This document shows positions 13,489-20,731 of a DNA stretch of 21,222 bases, in pieces. The stretch is from DASUZD01 sp036377055. Lineage in GTDB: Bacteria > Actinomycetota > Thermoleophilia > Gaiellales > Gaiellaceae. The stretch is from contig DASUZD010000024.1 of NCBI GenBank assembly GCA_036377055.1, forward strand, positions 1 to 21,222, read 5' to 3'. Both the position numbers and the translations under genes were made by a program. The first letter of the stretch is position 1. Each line of letters opens with the position of its first letter. Under the pieces are notes generated by a model that was not told the DNA's origin, ran no database searches, and was given only the letters and a program-made list of their open reading frames with translations.

Positions 13489-14381
13489 CGCCGCTCGAAC
13501 GGGCGCCGGCAGCGCTCGCGCGGTACGCCGGCCGGGACGAGGTCTGGCTGAAGCGGGAGGACCTGCACGAGCTCGGCGCCTTCAAGTGGCGAGGCGCCGT
13601 TCCGGTCGTGCGGCAGCTCGCGGCAAGCGGCGCCGAGGCGGTCGCCACCGCGTCGACCGGGAACCACGGCGCTGCGGTCGCGTGGGCGTGTCGCCAGGCC
13701 GGCCTCCGCGCGGTCGTGTTCGTCCCGCCGGGCGCGAACCTGCAGAAGCTGGCGCTCCTCCGGCAGCTCGGTGCCGAGGTCCGCGTCGCGGGCACCGACC
13801 TCGACGAGGCGAAGGACGCCGCGCGAGCGAGCGGGCTCCCGTTCTTCGAGGACGGCGCGGAGCCGCTCCAGTACGAGGCGTACGCGGCGATCGGCGAGGA
13901 GATCCTCGACCAGAGCCCGTCCGAGCCGGCCGCGGTCGTGATCCCGATCGGCAACGGCGCGCTCGCGGGCGGGGTCGGTACGGCGATCGGTCTGCGCGCG
14001 CCCGCGGTCGAACGCGTCGGCGTCGTCGCGAAGGAGATGCCGGTGATGGCGGCGAGCTGGGAAGCGCGCGAGCCGGTCGAGGCGGACGCGGGAAGCACGA
14101 TCGCCGACGGCATGGCGGTGCGAGTCGCGATCCCGTTCGCCGTCGAGCGACTCCGGACGGCGGTCGACGCAATCGTGCGCGTGTCGGAGCGCTCGATCGC
14201 AGAGGCGCTGGTCGCGAGCCACGACGCGGACGTCACCGTCGAGCCCTCCGCCGCAGCGGCCGTCGCGGCGACGCAGCAGCTGACGATCGACGGACCGGTC
14301 GTGCTCGTCGTAACCGGAAGGAACGTCGACGAAGCGGTGCTCGAGCGTGCTCGGCGGGAGCCCGGTTCGTTCCCGGATTAG
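13485..14381 (+). CDS. PLP-dependent threonine/serine dehydratase-like enzyme
   Basis: This 298-residue fold-type II PLP enzyme has the Schiff-base lysine in ELGAFKWRGA (Lys34), the substrate-binding STGNHG loop (58-63) and a phosphate-binding GNGALAGG glycine loop (156-163). Like catabolic threonine dehydratases it would turn threonine or serine into a 2-oxo acid plus ammonia. It is short and has no C-terminal ACT domain, so feedback regulation as in biosynthetic IlvA is not expected. Related enzymes include serine racemase and hydroxyaspartate dehydratase, so substrate is open. The ATG at 13485 overlaps the TGA of the M20 peptidase. The next feature is a tRNA-Arg gene 21 bases downstream. 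Confidence 0.9.
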   Translation: MTPLERAPAALARYAGRDEVWLKREDLHELGAFKWRGAVPVVRQLAASGAEAVATASTGNHGAAVAWACRQAGLRAVVFVPPGANLQKLALLRQLGAEVRVAGTDLDEAKDAARASGLPFFEDGAEPLQYEAYAAIGEEILDQSPSEPAAVVIPIGNGALAGGVGTAIGLRAPAVERVGVVAKEMPVMAASWEAREPVEADAGSTIADGMAVRVAIPFAVERLRTAVDAIVRVSERSIAEALVASHDADVTVEPSAAAAVAATQQLTIDGPVVLVVTGRNVDEAVLERARREPGSFPD

Positions 14382-14388
14382 CCGCCGC

Positions 14389-14394
14389 TACCCT
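14389..14394 (+). promoter_or_regulatory. -10 box of tRNA-Arg(TCT)
   Basis: TACCCT lies 8 bases before the tRNA 5' end, just after the dehydratase stop. The hexamer 17 bases upstream (TTCGTT, 14366-14371) is a weak -35 candidate. Confidence 0.4.
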
Positions 14395-14402
14395 CTTCGT
14401 GC

Positions 14403-14475
14403 GCGCCTGTAGCTCAGTGGACAGAGCGACGGCCTTCTAAGCCGTTGGTCGGAGGTTCGAATCCTCCCAGGCGCA
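14403..14475 (+). tRNA. tRNA-Arg (anticodon TCT)
   Basis: The cloverleaf is complete: acceptor GCGCCTG/CAGGCGC, D arm GCTC...GAGC, anticodon stem ACGGC/GCCGT with loop CTTCTAA (anticodon TCT), T arm GGAGG-TTCGAAT-CCTCC, discriminator A. CCA is not encoded. It decodes AGA/AGG, rare codons in such a G+C-rich genome. Confidence 0.96.
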
Positions 14476-14497
14476 TCGCTTCCGGCCGCGAAAGCTC

Positions 14498-15394
14498 TCA
14501 GAAGACGAGGTCGTAGCAGCTGTAGATGCTGTTGGGGTCGCCGTGGCCGCCGGAGATGAAGCTTGCGAGGTCGCGTATGCCCGGGTCGACCCTCCCGCCC
14601 GGCCCAGGGGTGATCACCTCGGACACAATCCAGTCGGCGTTCGCCTTGATCGCTCCGTCGATCTTCCGCCGGAACTCCTCGACCATCGACACATCGGAGA
14701 TCCCGGCGCCGCGCCAGGTCGCGCCGTCGTTCGTCAGCTGCTTCCTGATGAAGGTCATGAGGCCGAGGAGCTTGGGGCCGGTGATGCGGCCCCGTCGCAT
14801 CGCGTCGAAGCTCTGAAACCCTGTGCGTGGGTCGCGCAGAAGCACGAGCTCGTCAGGTCCTGGTTTCGACAGCTTCGTGAGAACGCAGCGCATTCGGTTG
14901 AGGTCGTCGGCGGGAACGGAGAACGCCGCGGCATGTCGCGGGAGCGCTGCGAGAAGGATGGGCACGACAGGCGGGACCGGTGCCAGCGTCGCCGCGAGCG
15001 CAGGCCGGACCATCGTGCTCCGGATCGCCCTCCACTGGGCCGCGAGCGCGCTCTCCGCCGGCATCTCGATCAGCTTTCCGGTGCCAGTGGTCGGGTCGAC
15101 GCGCTCGGGGTGCTGGTTGAAGAAGATGAGGTCGGTCAGGCGGTTCTCGTTCCGCTCGCCGAGCCGCAGAGCGTTCCGAAGAACGTTCTCGTCGGTCTCG
15201 GCCTCGAGCTCGCCGAAGAGCTCCTCGTCGCCCGGCTCCTCCGCGCCCTCGTCGAATCCGTCGTCGGCGTCGTAGTCGTCGCCGTACAAGGTGTAGCCGC
15301 CCACGGGGCCCCAGCCCCACGGCCCGTATCGCCGACCGCTGTAGACCGGCCTCGATCCGTATCTCCGTGCTCGATAACCGCCTCTGCTGCGCAT
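14498..15394 (-). CDS. Unrecognised 298-residue protein with Arg/Gly/Tyr-rich head and acidic linker
   Basis: I do not recognise this family. Residues ~1-38 are rich in Arg, Gly, Tyr and Trp (RSRGGYRARRYGSRPVYSGR). Residues ~39-66 are strongly acidic (GDDYDADDGFDEGAEEPGDE). The rest looks like a folded helical domain: RLGERNENRLTDLIFFNQHP, WRAIRSTMVRPALAA, a hydrophobic Pro/Val stretch, RMRCVLTKLSKPGPDE and ISDVSMVEEFRRKIDGAIKA. There is no clear signal peptide or certain transmembrane helix. The ATG at 15394 has GGGAGG 5 bases upstream, a convincing ribosome binding site, so it is a real gene. It stands alone between tRNA-Arg and a long stem-loop-rich gap. The low-complexity charged head suggests surface association or nucleic-acid contact, but no function is claimed. 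Confidence 0.75.
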   Translation of the reverse strand: MRSRGGYRARRYGSRPVYSGRRYGPWGWGPVGGYTLYGDDYDADDGFDEGAEEPGDEELFGELEAETDENVLRNALRLGERNENRLTDLIFFNQHPERVDPTTGTGKLIEMPAESALAAQWRAIRSTMVRPALAATLAPVPPVVPILLAALPRHAAAFSVPADDLNRMRCVLTKLSKPGPDELVLLRDPRTGFQSFDAMRRGRITGPKLLGLMTFIRKQLTNDGATWRGAGISDVSMVEEFRRKIDGAIKANADWIVSEVITPGPGGRVDPGIRDLASFISGGHGDPNSIYSCYDLVF

Positions 15395-15584
15395 GACGTC
15401 CTCCCGCGGTCGGATGTGCCCTCTGCCGCTGCAAGCGGCGTGCCAGGGCAGACGCGCCGCATCGCGCCGCGCGGAGCGGAACTCGCCTTCGCAAGCGGTC
15501 GCAAACGCCGAAAGAGGCTTCGCCTTAGTGGCTCAGAGCCACAAGCGCGGTCCGCTATCGGAGACCGCGCGCTCCAGCGCCGGA

Positions 15585-15601
15585 GCCGGGCTTTGCCCGG
15601 C
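15585..15601. repeat. Second copy of a 16-base palindromic element
   Basis: GCCGGGCTTTGCCCGG at 15585-15600 is identical to 5257-5272. It forms a 7-pair stem with a TTT loop. Two exact copies in 21 kb, both in non-coding, hairpin-rich gaps, suggest a dispersed palindromic repeat or a favoured terminator shape. Confidence 0.5.
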
Positions 15602-15701
15602 GGGAGGCTAGCGGCGGAGAGGCAACGGCGGGATCACACTGTGATGCGCCGGCTCCGCCGCCATTCGAAGCACAGAGACGTCCGCAAGGAAGGGGTCCGT
15701 C

Positions 15702-15720
15702 GGGGAACCAGGGGTTCCCC
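15702..15720 (-). terminator. Hairpin directly after the CAP gene
   Basis: An 8-pair stem, GGGGAACC/GGTTCCCC, with a 3-base loop begins 6 bases past the CAP stop codon on the minus strand. It is a plausible terminator without a T-run. Confidence 0.5.
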
Positions 15721-15726
15721 CGCGAC

Positions 15727-16266
15727 TCAGCGGCGGACGCCGAAGTCGGCGGTCACGATCGTGACCTCGAGGCCCCTGAACGTGCCGGGCGCCGCGTCGG
15801 CGTGGACGGCGGAGAGGCCGATCTCGCGCCACTCGGGCTTCAGCAGGTTCGCGCGGTGCTCCGGGCTCGCCATCCACATCTTCAGGGAGCCGGCGGCGTC
15901 GATGTCGGGTGACGACCAGAGGAGGTTCTCGCCCACCGACCAGTACTGGTGGCCGTTCGGGCCGTAGTAGCGCTGGACGCGGCGCCAGAAGGCGGCGCCG
16001 TCCGCGGAGTCGTGGCTGAAGTACCCGAGCCGAGCCATCTCCTGCGAGTGCTGCTTCGCCGCGGCGGCGAGGCTCGGCGAGAGCCGAAGCGGCGCGAGCC
16101 CGTGGGCTCGCCGCAGGCGGTTCACGTCGACCAGGACCTGCGTCGCGAGGACCGCATTGGCGCGCGCCTTCTGCTCGGGTCCGCTCACGCGGGCGCCGGC
16201 CGGAGCGGCGATGCTTGCGATCAAGGCAAGCGCGGCGGCGACCGGAGCGAGCTTCTTCCCGACCAT
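15727..16266 (-). CDS. Secreted CAP/SCP-domain protein
   Basis: This 179-residue protein begins with a Sec signal peptide (KK then LAPVAAALALIASIAAPAGA, cleavage after ~25). The mature part is a bacterial CAP (cysteine-rich secretory/antigen 5/PR-1, also SCP or YkwD-like) domain without cysteines. It shows VNRLRRAHGLAPLRLSPSLA, then HSQEMARLGYFSHDS with the conserved His, GENLLWSS, and WMASPEHRANLLKPEWREIG with the second conserved His. Bacterial CAP proteins are extracytoplasmic and of mostly unknown role; some bind lipids or affect cell-wall growth or sporulation. The ATG at 16266 is chosen because it begins the signal peptide; no clear ribosome binding site precedes it. It is divergent from an exported Ig-tail protein. 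Confidence 0.9.
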   Translation of the reverse strand: MVGKKLAPVAAALALIASIAAPAGARVSGPEQKARANAVLATQVLVDVNRLRRAHGLAPLRLSPSLAAAAKQHSQEMARLGYFSHDSADGAAFWRRVQRYYGPNGHQYWSVGENLLWSSPDIDAAGSLKMWMASPEHRANLLKPEWREIGLSAVHADAAPGTFRGLEVTIVTADFGVRR

Positions 16267-16361
16267 CTGAGAGACTCATCGGCGCGCGAACGGGCGCTTG
16301 GTCACTCGTTCGAGGGAACTTCGAAGGCGGGCGAACACGGTCGTCCAGCACGACTCGTACT

Positions 16362-17369
16362 GTGTTGAACAAAGCTCGTTCGCTCTCTAGAGTTGGACGC
16401 GAGGGCGGGCTTCTGATCGATCTGACGGGATATCGGCGAGGGCCGCAGGCACGTCGCGTCCTCGGCGTCCTGGCGGCCGCGGTCCTACTTGTCCCTGTCG
16501 CAGCCTCCCTTGCAGCCGATGCGGCATCCCCGGGGCCCGACCTCGCGTCGATGGGCCTGGCCGTTTCGGACTTCGCCCGTGGAGCGTCCGTCCAGTCCGA
16601 AGGCGCTCGCCCGCCGGCAGCGCCCGCGGTCGGAGTGTACGACCGACTCTTCCGCCCGGGCGTCCGGCTCGGCGGCCAGCCGCTCTTCGCCGCGGCGAGC
16701 CGCGTCTACGACTTCGGAGACGTCGGCACCGCGACGCTCGTGTTCGAGAACACCCGGCACCTGCTGAACAACCAAACCCAACGGCGCTCGATCGCCAAGA
16801 GCCTGGCCGCTGAGATCGCGCGCGCCACGCATGTCAGGATCGTCTCGGTCACCGTCGGCCCGCCAGTGCCGCTGGCGCTCGGCCAGGAGGCGCTTCGCTT
16901 CGCGGTGCGCGTACGGGCGAAAGTCCAGTCGAGGACGGTCGGGATCGACTTCGCCTTCGCGCTGCTTCGGCTTGACCGTGCCGTCGGGCAGATCAGCCTC
17001 AACTCGTACCCAGGCAAGCACATCCCGGCGGCAACCGTCGCACTGGGTGTCAGCAAGGTTGCCGCGCACTTCAAGGTCGCCTTCACCGTCCGCAACCTGA
17101 CGCCTCCCACCATCTCGGGGACCGCCGCTCAGGCACAGACGCTCACCGCCGACCCCGGAACCTGGGCGGGCGTCCCGAGCGGGTACACGTATCAGTGGAG
17201 CCGCTGCGACGCCGCGGGTACGACCTGCACGCCGATTCCCGGCGCGATCGCGCAGACCTACCTCCTCGGTGCTTCAGACGCCGGTGCGCGGATCGGCGTC
17301 ACGGTCACGGCCGCGAACTCGGTTACGTCGGTCGCGCTCGCGGCAGCACCCACGGCGCCCGTCCCGTAG
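16362..17369 (+). CDS. Exported protein with C-terminal Ig-like domain
   Basis: This ~335-residue protein has an arginine-rich start then a hydrophobic segment (VLGVLAAAVLLVPVAASLAA, ~33-52), a signal peptide or anchor. The middle part (RVYDFGDVGTATLVFENTRH, AKSLAAEIARATHVRIVSVT and IDFAFALLRLDRAVGQISLN) is a single domain I cannot name. It looks like a secreted actinobacterial sensor or lipoprotein-type domain. The C-terminal ~85 residues (GTAAQAQTLTADPGTWAGVP and YTYQWSRCDAAGTTCTPIPG) match the bacterial Ig-like modules often found in tandem on large actinobacterial surface proteins; here there is one copy. The start is uncertain: GTG 16362 is the last plausible start before the hydrophobic segment, and no Shine-Dalgarno is visible. 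Its stop lies 3 bases from the convergent transporter gene. Confidence 0.7.
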   Translation: MLNKARSLSRVGREGGLLIDLTGYRRGPQARRVLGVLAAAVLLVPVAASLAADAASPGPDLASMGLAVSDFARGASVQSEGARPPAAPAVGVYDRLFRPGVRLGGQPLFAAASRVYDFGDVGTATLVFENTRHLLNNQTQRRSIAKSLAAEIARATHVRIVSVTVGPPVPLALGQEALRFAVRVRAKVQSRTVGIDFAFALLRLDRAVGQISLNSYPGKHIPAATVALGVSKVAAHFKVAFTVRNLTPPTISGTAAQAQTLTADPGTWAGVPSGYTYQWSRCDAAGTTCTPIPGAIAQTYLLGASDAGARIGVTVTAANSVTSVALAAAPTAPVP

Positions 17370-17372
17370 GAG

Positions 17373-18461
17373 CTACTCCGCGGCCGCGGCCGGCGCCGGC
17401 TCGACGAGCTTCGCGCGGCGGGTTCGGTTCCAATCGACGACCAGGACCTGGATCGCGCCGGCGACGGGGATGGCGCCGAGGGCGCCGAGGACGCCCGCGA
17501 GCTCCGCGCCGATCAGCACGGAGATCAGGACGGCGAGCGGCGACAGCTGCACTGTCCGTCCGTAGACGACGGGCTGGAGCAGGTGGTTCTCGATCTGCTG
17601 GTAGACGATGAAGAACGTGATGACGACGATCCCGGCGACGATCGAGTGCAGGAAGGCGACGAGGCCGACGATGATCGCCGCGAGGGTGGCGCCGGCCAGG
17701 GGGATCAGGTCCAGGATCGCCACGATCAGCCCGAGCGCGACCGCGAAGGGCACGCCGAGCGCGAGCAGCACGATCGTGGTCGCCGTGCCCGCGATCAGGC
17801 TGATGAACAGGTTGCCCGTCACGTAGCCGCCGACCGTCCGGTAGATGTCGTGCAGGATGCGGTGCCAGCGCGCGCGCGACTGCGTCGGCGCGAGCCCGAG
17901 GATCCGCTCCACCCACGCCGGCCCCTCGAGCAGCATGAAGAAGGTCATGAACGCGATCGTCACCGTCGCGACGATGGCGGTGATCACGCCCTTCGTCACG
18001 GACACGGCCGTTCCGGACAACCCGAGGAGCTTCTTCGCGCCGTTGCCCTTGAGGCTCTCGCGGACCTTGTCCACGACGTGGTACTTCGTCTGGAGGAAGC
18101 CGAGCTTGCCCCGGCCGCTGGTCAGGTCGTCGACGTAGTCGGGCACCTTGTCGACGAAGCTGTTCGTCTGGTGGACGAGCGTCGGGACGAAGAGCGCGCC
18201 GACGCCGGCGATCCCGGCGAGCACGACGACGTAGGTCGCGCTGACGGCGAGGCCGCGCCGCCTGACCCCGTGGCGCTGGAAAAGCTCGACGAGCGGGTTC
18301 AACGCGAGCGCCAGGAAGAGCGCGATCAGGATCCAGGAGATGACGTGCCGCGCGATCCAGATCACCTCGAGGGCGGCCGCCACAGCGAGCACGATCGCGA
18401 TCACGGCGAACACGGACCGCCCAGAGAAGTAGACGAGCCGCTCCCGCACGCCGCGGAGCAT
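17373..18461 (-). CDS. AI-2E family (PerM/UPF0118) membrane transporter
   Basis: This 362-residue membrane protein has about eight hydrophobic segments. It shows the family layout: two early helices (FAVIAIVLAVAAALEVIWIA and a WILIALFLALALNPLVELF loop), a soluble region (~100-160), and the conserved late block GYVTGNLFISLIAGTATTIV, ALGLIVAILDLIPLAGATLA, QQIENHLLQPVVYGRTVQLS. The family is named after AI-2 exporter TqsA, but members also include Na+/H+ antiporters and permeases of unknown cargo, so substrate is open. The ATG at 18461 follows a weak TAAACG -10-like box 13 bases upstream. It diverges from the small gene at 18515. Confidence 0.92.
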   Translation of the reverse strand: MLRGVRERLVYFSGRSVFAVIAIVLAVAAALEVIWIARHVISWILIALFLALALNPLVELFQRHGVRRRGLAVSATYVVVLAGIAGVGALFVPTLVHQTNSFVDKVPDYVDDLTSGRGKLGFLQTKYHVVDKVRESLKGNGAKKLLGLSGTAVSVTKGVITAIVATVTIAFMTFFMLLEGPAWVERILGLAPTQSRARWHRILHDIYRTVGGYVTGNLFISLIAGTATTIVLLALGVPFAVALGLIVAILDLIPLAGATLAAIIVGLVAFLHSIVAGIVVITFFIVYQQIENHLLQPVVYGRTVQLSPLAVLISVLIGAELAGVLGALGAIPVAGAIQVLVVDWNRTRRAKLVEPAPAAAAE

Positions 18462-18514
18462 AAAAGGGCGCCGACGTTTAGGAAACCGGCCCGCGCGGAG
18501 AAAGGCGATCTGCG

Positions 18515-18808
18515 TTGAGCCTGCGCGGAGAGCCGTTCGAGCGCGTCGCCGACCTCCCGGACGGGCGGCAGGCGCGGGTTCGCGTCGCCGTGCCGGACGA
18601 CCCGTACATCCCGAAGCGCGAGCTCGAGACCGTCGTGCTCGAGGTACTCATCCGCGACGAGGTCGTCGCGACCGTGAACACGATCCTGCGGCCGGAGCAG
18701 GACGGCGAGGGTCACGCCCTCGTCCGCGAGGTGGTCGAGCTGCTCGAATCCGGGAAGCTTCAGCCGACCGCGGCGGCACTCGAGCCGTACGCGGACAGCC
18801 TCCCGTAG
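18515..18808 (+). CDS. Small hypothetical protein, 97 residues
   Basis: I do not recognise a family. The protein is acidic, soluble and beta-rich at first (EPFERVADLPDGRQARVRVA, TVVLEVLIRDEVVATVNTIL), then helical (HALVREVVELLESGKL). The TTG start is supported by GGAGAAAGG about 8 bases upstream. It is 11 bases upstream of the cyclophilin gene on the same strand and likely co-transcribed with it. The TAG stop overlaps a TAGGAT box that might be an internal promoter for the cyclophilin. Confidence 0.7.
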   Translation: MSLRGEPFERVADLPDGRQARVRVAVPDDPYIPKRELETVVLEVLIRDEVVATVNTILRPEQDGEGHALVREVVELLESGKLQPTAAALEPYADSLP

Positions 18809-18819
18809 GATCAGGCGCG

Positions 18820-19278
18820 ATGGCGACCGCGACGCTGCACACCAACCACGGCCGGGTCCAGCTCGAGCTGTTCCCCGACGACGCGCCGAAGACGGTGGAG
18901 AACTTCGAGAAGCTCTCGCGCGACGGCTTCTACGACGGCGTCATCTTCCACCGCGTGATCCCGGACTTCATGATCCAGGGCGGCGACCCGACCGGGACGG
19001 GGACGGGCGGCCCCGGGTACCAGTTCGAGGACGAGGCGAACGACCATCGCGTCGAGCGCGGCGCGCTCGCGATGGCGAATGCAGGCCCGAACACAAACGG
19101 GAGCCAGTTCTTCATCGTCACCGCGGACGCGTGCCCCTGGCTGGACGGCAAGCACACCGTCTTCGGGCGCGTGACGGAGGGAATGGACGTCGTCGACGCG
19201 ATCTCCAACCTGCCGCGGGACCCGCGCGACCGGCCGCGCGAGGACGCCCGGATCGAGCGCGTCGAATTGGCGGCGTAG
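18820..19278 (+). CDS. Cyclophilin-type peptidyl-prolyl cis-trans isomerase
   Basis: This 152-residue cytosolic enzyme catalyses cis-trans isomerisation of peptidyl-proline bonds. The active site is fully present: FHRVIPDFMIQGGDPTGTGT (residues ~44-63, catalytic Arg, Phe and Gln), ANAGPNTNGSQFFI (~86-99) and WLDGKHTVFGRV (~107-118, Trp/His). It has no signal peptide, so it is the cytoplasmic PpiA/PpiB type. The ATG at 18820 is preceded by AGGA 9 bases upstream and by TAGGAT as a possible leaderless -10. It follows the small hypothetical gene by 11 bases. Confidence 0.96.
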   Translation: MATATLHTNHGRVQLELFPDDAPKTVENFEKLSRDGFYDGVIFHRVIPDFMIQGGDPTGTGTGGPGYQFEDEANDHRVERGALAMANAGPNTNGSQFFIVTADACPWLDGKHTVFGRVTEGMDVVDAISNLPRDPRDRPREDARIERVELAA

Positions 19279-19468
19279 CAGGTTTTTGCCGAGTACCCTG
19301 GCAAACGTCCGATCGATCACCGAAGATCTGACAGAAGCGACGGCGGCGCGTCCGGGTTGAAAGCACCCTGACGGGTGGAGTCGGGCCTAGGTGCTGACTG
19401 ACCCACCGACCAAGGGCGAGCCGCGTTTTCTTCTCTTTCGGGCGCGTCGCTATCGTGTCGCCGAGCCG
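19279..19468. other. 190-base gap before tRNA-Gly
   Basis: No gene is seen. A 6-pair hairpin TTTGCC/GGCAAA (19285-19305) follows the cyclophilin stop by 6 bases. Around 19350-19415, AGCACC can pair with GGTGCT and GGTGG with CCACC, a modest amount of possible RNA structure that matches no riboswitch I know. TATCGT at 19451-19456 is a plausible -10 for the tRNA. Confidence 0.35.
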
Positions 19469-19539
19469 GCGGGCGTAGCTCAATGGCAGAGCCCTAGCCT
19501 TCCAAGCTAGTTATGCGGGTTCGATTCCCGCCGCCCGCT
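19469..19539 (+). tRNA. tRNA-Gly (anticodon TCC)
   Basis: The cloverleaf has acceptor GCGGGCG/CGCCCGC, D arm GCTC...GAGC, anticodon stem CTAGC/GCTAG with loop CTTCCAA (anticodon TCC), T arm GCGGG-TTCGATT-CCCGC and discriminator T. CCA is not encoded. The VOC gene starts 23 bases downstream. Confidence 0.96.
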
Positions 19540-19562
19540 CTTCGCTCGGAAAGGACCCGCCG

Positions 19563-19946
19563 ATGCCGAAGCTCCACGCGCGGTTCGCGCGCCATACCGA
19601 CCGGCTCGACGAGGTTGTGCGCTTCTACCGCGACGGGCTCGGATTGCCCGAGATCGGACAGTTCGAAGGACACGAAGGCTACGACGGCGTGTTCCTCGCG
19701 CTGCCGGGGACGAACGCGCACCTGGAGTTCACGAGCGGCGAAGACCACATCGGGCCCGCGCCACACCCGGAGACCATGCTCGTCCTCTACCTCGGGAGCT
19801 CCGAAGCGGTCGCCGAGGCGTGCCAGCGCGTCGTCGCTGAGCCCGTCGAGGCTGCGAACCCGTACTGGAGACGGCATGGCGTGACGCTCGCCGATCCGGA
19901 CGGCTTTCGCGTCGTTCTCGTTCCGGAGTCGTGGTCGGGTGCGTGA
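19563..19946 (+). CDS. VOC-superfamily (glyoxalase/bleomycin-resistance fold) protein
   Basis: This 127-residue protein spans one full VOC unit of two beta-alpha-beta-beta-beta modules. The first runs from ARHTDRLDEVVRFYRDGLGL through FLALPGTNAHLEFTSGED, and the second includes VLYLGSSEAVAEACQRV and HGVTLADPDGFRVVLVPES. Likely metal ligands are the early His and Glu of HLEFT, with a Glu/Asp near the end. VOC proteins include lyases, dioxygenases and drug-binding proteins, and this sequence alone does not tell which. The ATG has GGAAAGGA 8 bases upstream. Its TGA overlaps the start of the CtaG-like gene by 8 bases, so the two are translationally coupled. Confidence 0.88.
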   Translation: MPKLHARFARHTDRLDEVVRFYRDGLGLPEIGQFEGHEGYDGVFLALPGTNAHLEFTSGEDHIGPAPHPETMLVLYLGSSEAVAEACQRVVAEPVEAANPYWRRHGVTLADPDGFRVVLVPESWSGA

Positions 19947-20712
19947 CGTCGTGAGCCCGTACGCGTGGGGCGGGGACGCCGAGGTCTTCGTGCTCGTGCC
20001 GGGGCTGACGCTTTCGTACCTGCTCGCGACCCGCGGCCGGGTCTCGCGCACCCGCGTCGCCGCCTTCCTCGCCGGGCAGGCGTTGATCCTGCTCGTCTTC
20101 GTCACGCCCGTGCAGGCGATCGCGCTCCACTACCTGCTCTCGGCGCACCTGCTCCAGAACGTCGTGCTCGCGGAGTGGGCGCCGGCGCTGTGCGTCCTCG
20201 GCATTCCGCCGGCCGTTGCGGCGGCGCTCGCGCGGATTCCCGGCTTCCGCGTCCTGACGAACCCGCTCGTCGCGCTCCCGCTCTGGCTCGGCACCTACTT
20301 CGCGTGGCACGTGCCGTGGGCCTACGACACCGCCCTCGAGCATCCGAGCGGGCTGCTTCACCTCGAGCACCTCTGCTACTTCGTCACCGGCTGCCTGCTC
20401 TGGTGGCCTGTAATGCACTCGGCGCCGCGTCGGCTCCACGATGCCGCGAAGGCGGTCTACCTCTTCGCCGCCTTCGTCCTCGCGAGCCCGCTCGGACTGT
20501 TGCTCGCGCTCCTCCCGAGGCCCGTGTACGACTTCTACGGCCGTGCCCCGGAGCGCCTCTGGGGACTGTCCCGCCTCGCCGACCAGCAGCTCGCCGGCCT
20601 CACGATGGCGTCCGAGCAGGCGATCGTCTTCTTCGCCGTCTTCGCGTTCTTCTTCCTCCGCTTCCTGCGCGACGAGGAGCCCGCGCTCGACCTCCAACGG
20701 GTGCGAAGCTAA
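19939..20712 (+). CDS. CtaG-type cytochrome c oxidase assembly membrane protein
   Basis: This 257-residue membrane protein has about seven hydrophobic segments, matching the caa3-type CtaG family (Bacillus CtaG-like). It shows the conserved blocks SAHLLQNVVLAEWAPALCVL with G-I-P-P, FAWHVPWAYDTALEHPSGLL with HLEHLCYF, LLWWPVM, and DQQLAGLTMASEQAIVFF. Several His residues (HLLQN, WHVPW, LLHLEH) are conserved and suit copper handling. Proteins of this type are needed for assembly of cytochrome c oxidase, probably at the CuA or CuB site. No oxidase genes are in this window. The GTG at 19939 overlaps the end of the VOC gene. Confidence 0.88.
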   Translation: MRDVVSPYAWGGDAEVFVLVPGLTLSYLLATRGRVSRTRVAAFLAGQALILLVFVTPVQAIALHYLLSAHLLQNVVLAEWAPALCVLGIPPAVAAALARIPGFRVLTNPLVALPLWLGTYFAWHVPWAYDTALEHPSGLLHLEHLCYFVTGCLLWWPVMHSAPRRLHDAAKAVYLFAAFVLASPLGLLLALLPRPVYDFYGRAPERLWGLSRLADQQLAGLTMASEQAIVFFAVFAFFFLRFLRDEEPALDLQRVRS

Positions 20713-20731
20713 CGCCGAGGAGCAACGAGCG

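Larger units (their letters stand above)
15395..15726. other. 332-base gap rich in stem-loops
   Basis: No convincing gene lies here. The region holds several hairpins. They are GCCGCT/AGCGGC at 15425-15439, GTGGCT/AGCCAC at 15528-15542 and the 8-pair GCGCGGTC/GACCGCGC at 15545-15570. Also present are GCCGGGC-TTT-GCCCGGC at 15585-15601 and GGGGAACC/GGTTCCCC at 15702-15720. On the minus strand they lie after the CAP gene and before the unrecognised gene. They could be a terminator group, a structured leader, or an uncharacterised RNA on either strand. Confidence 0.5.

Noticed and set aside
16215..16361. Extension of the Ig-tail protein back to 16215
   Set aside because: It would overlap the divergent CAP gene's signal-peptide region, and the hydrophobic segment would no longer be N-terminal.
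19340..19440. Possible riboswitch before tRNA-Gly
   Set aside because: Some complementary segments exist but no known riboswitch consensus could be recognised, and a tRNA rather than a regulated coding gene follows.
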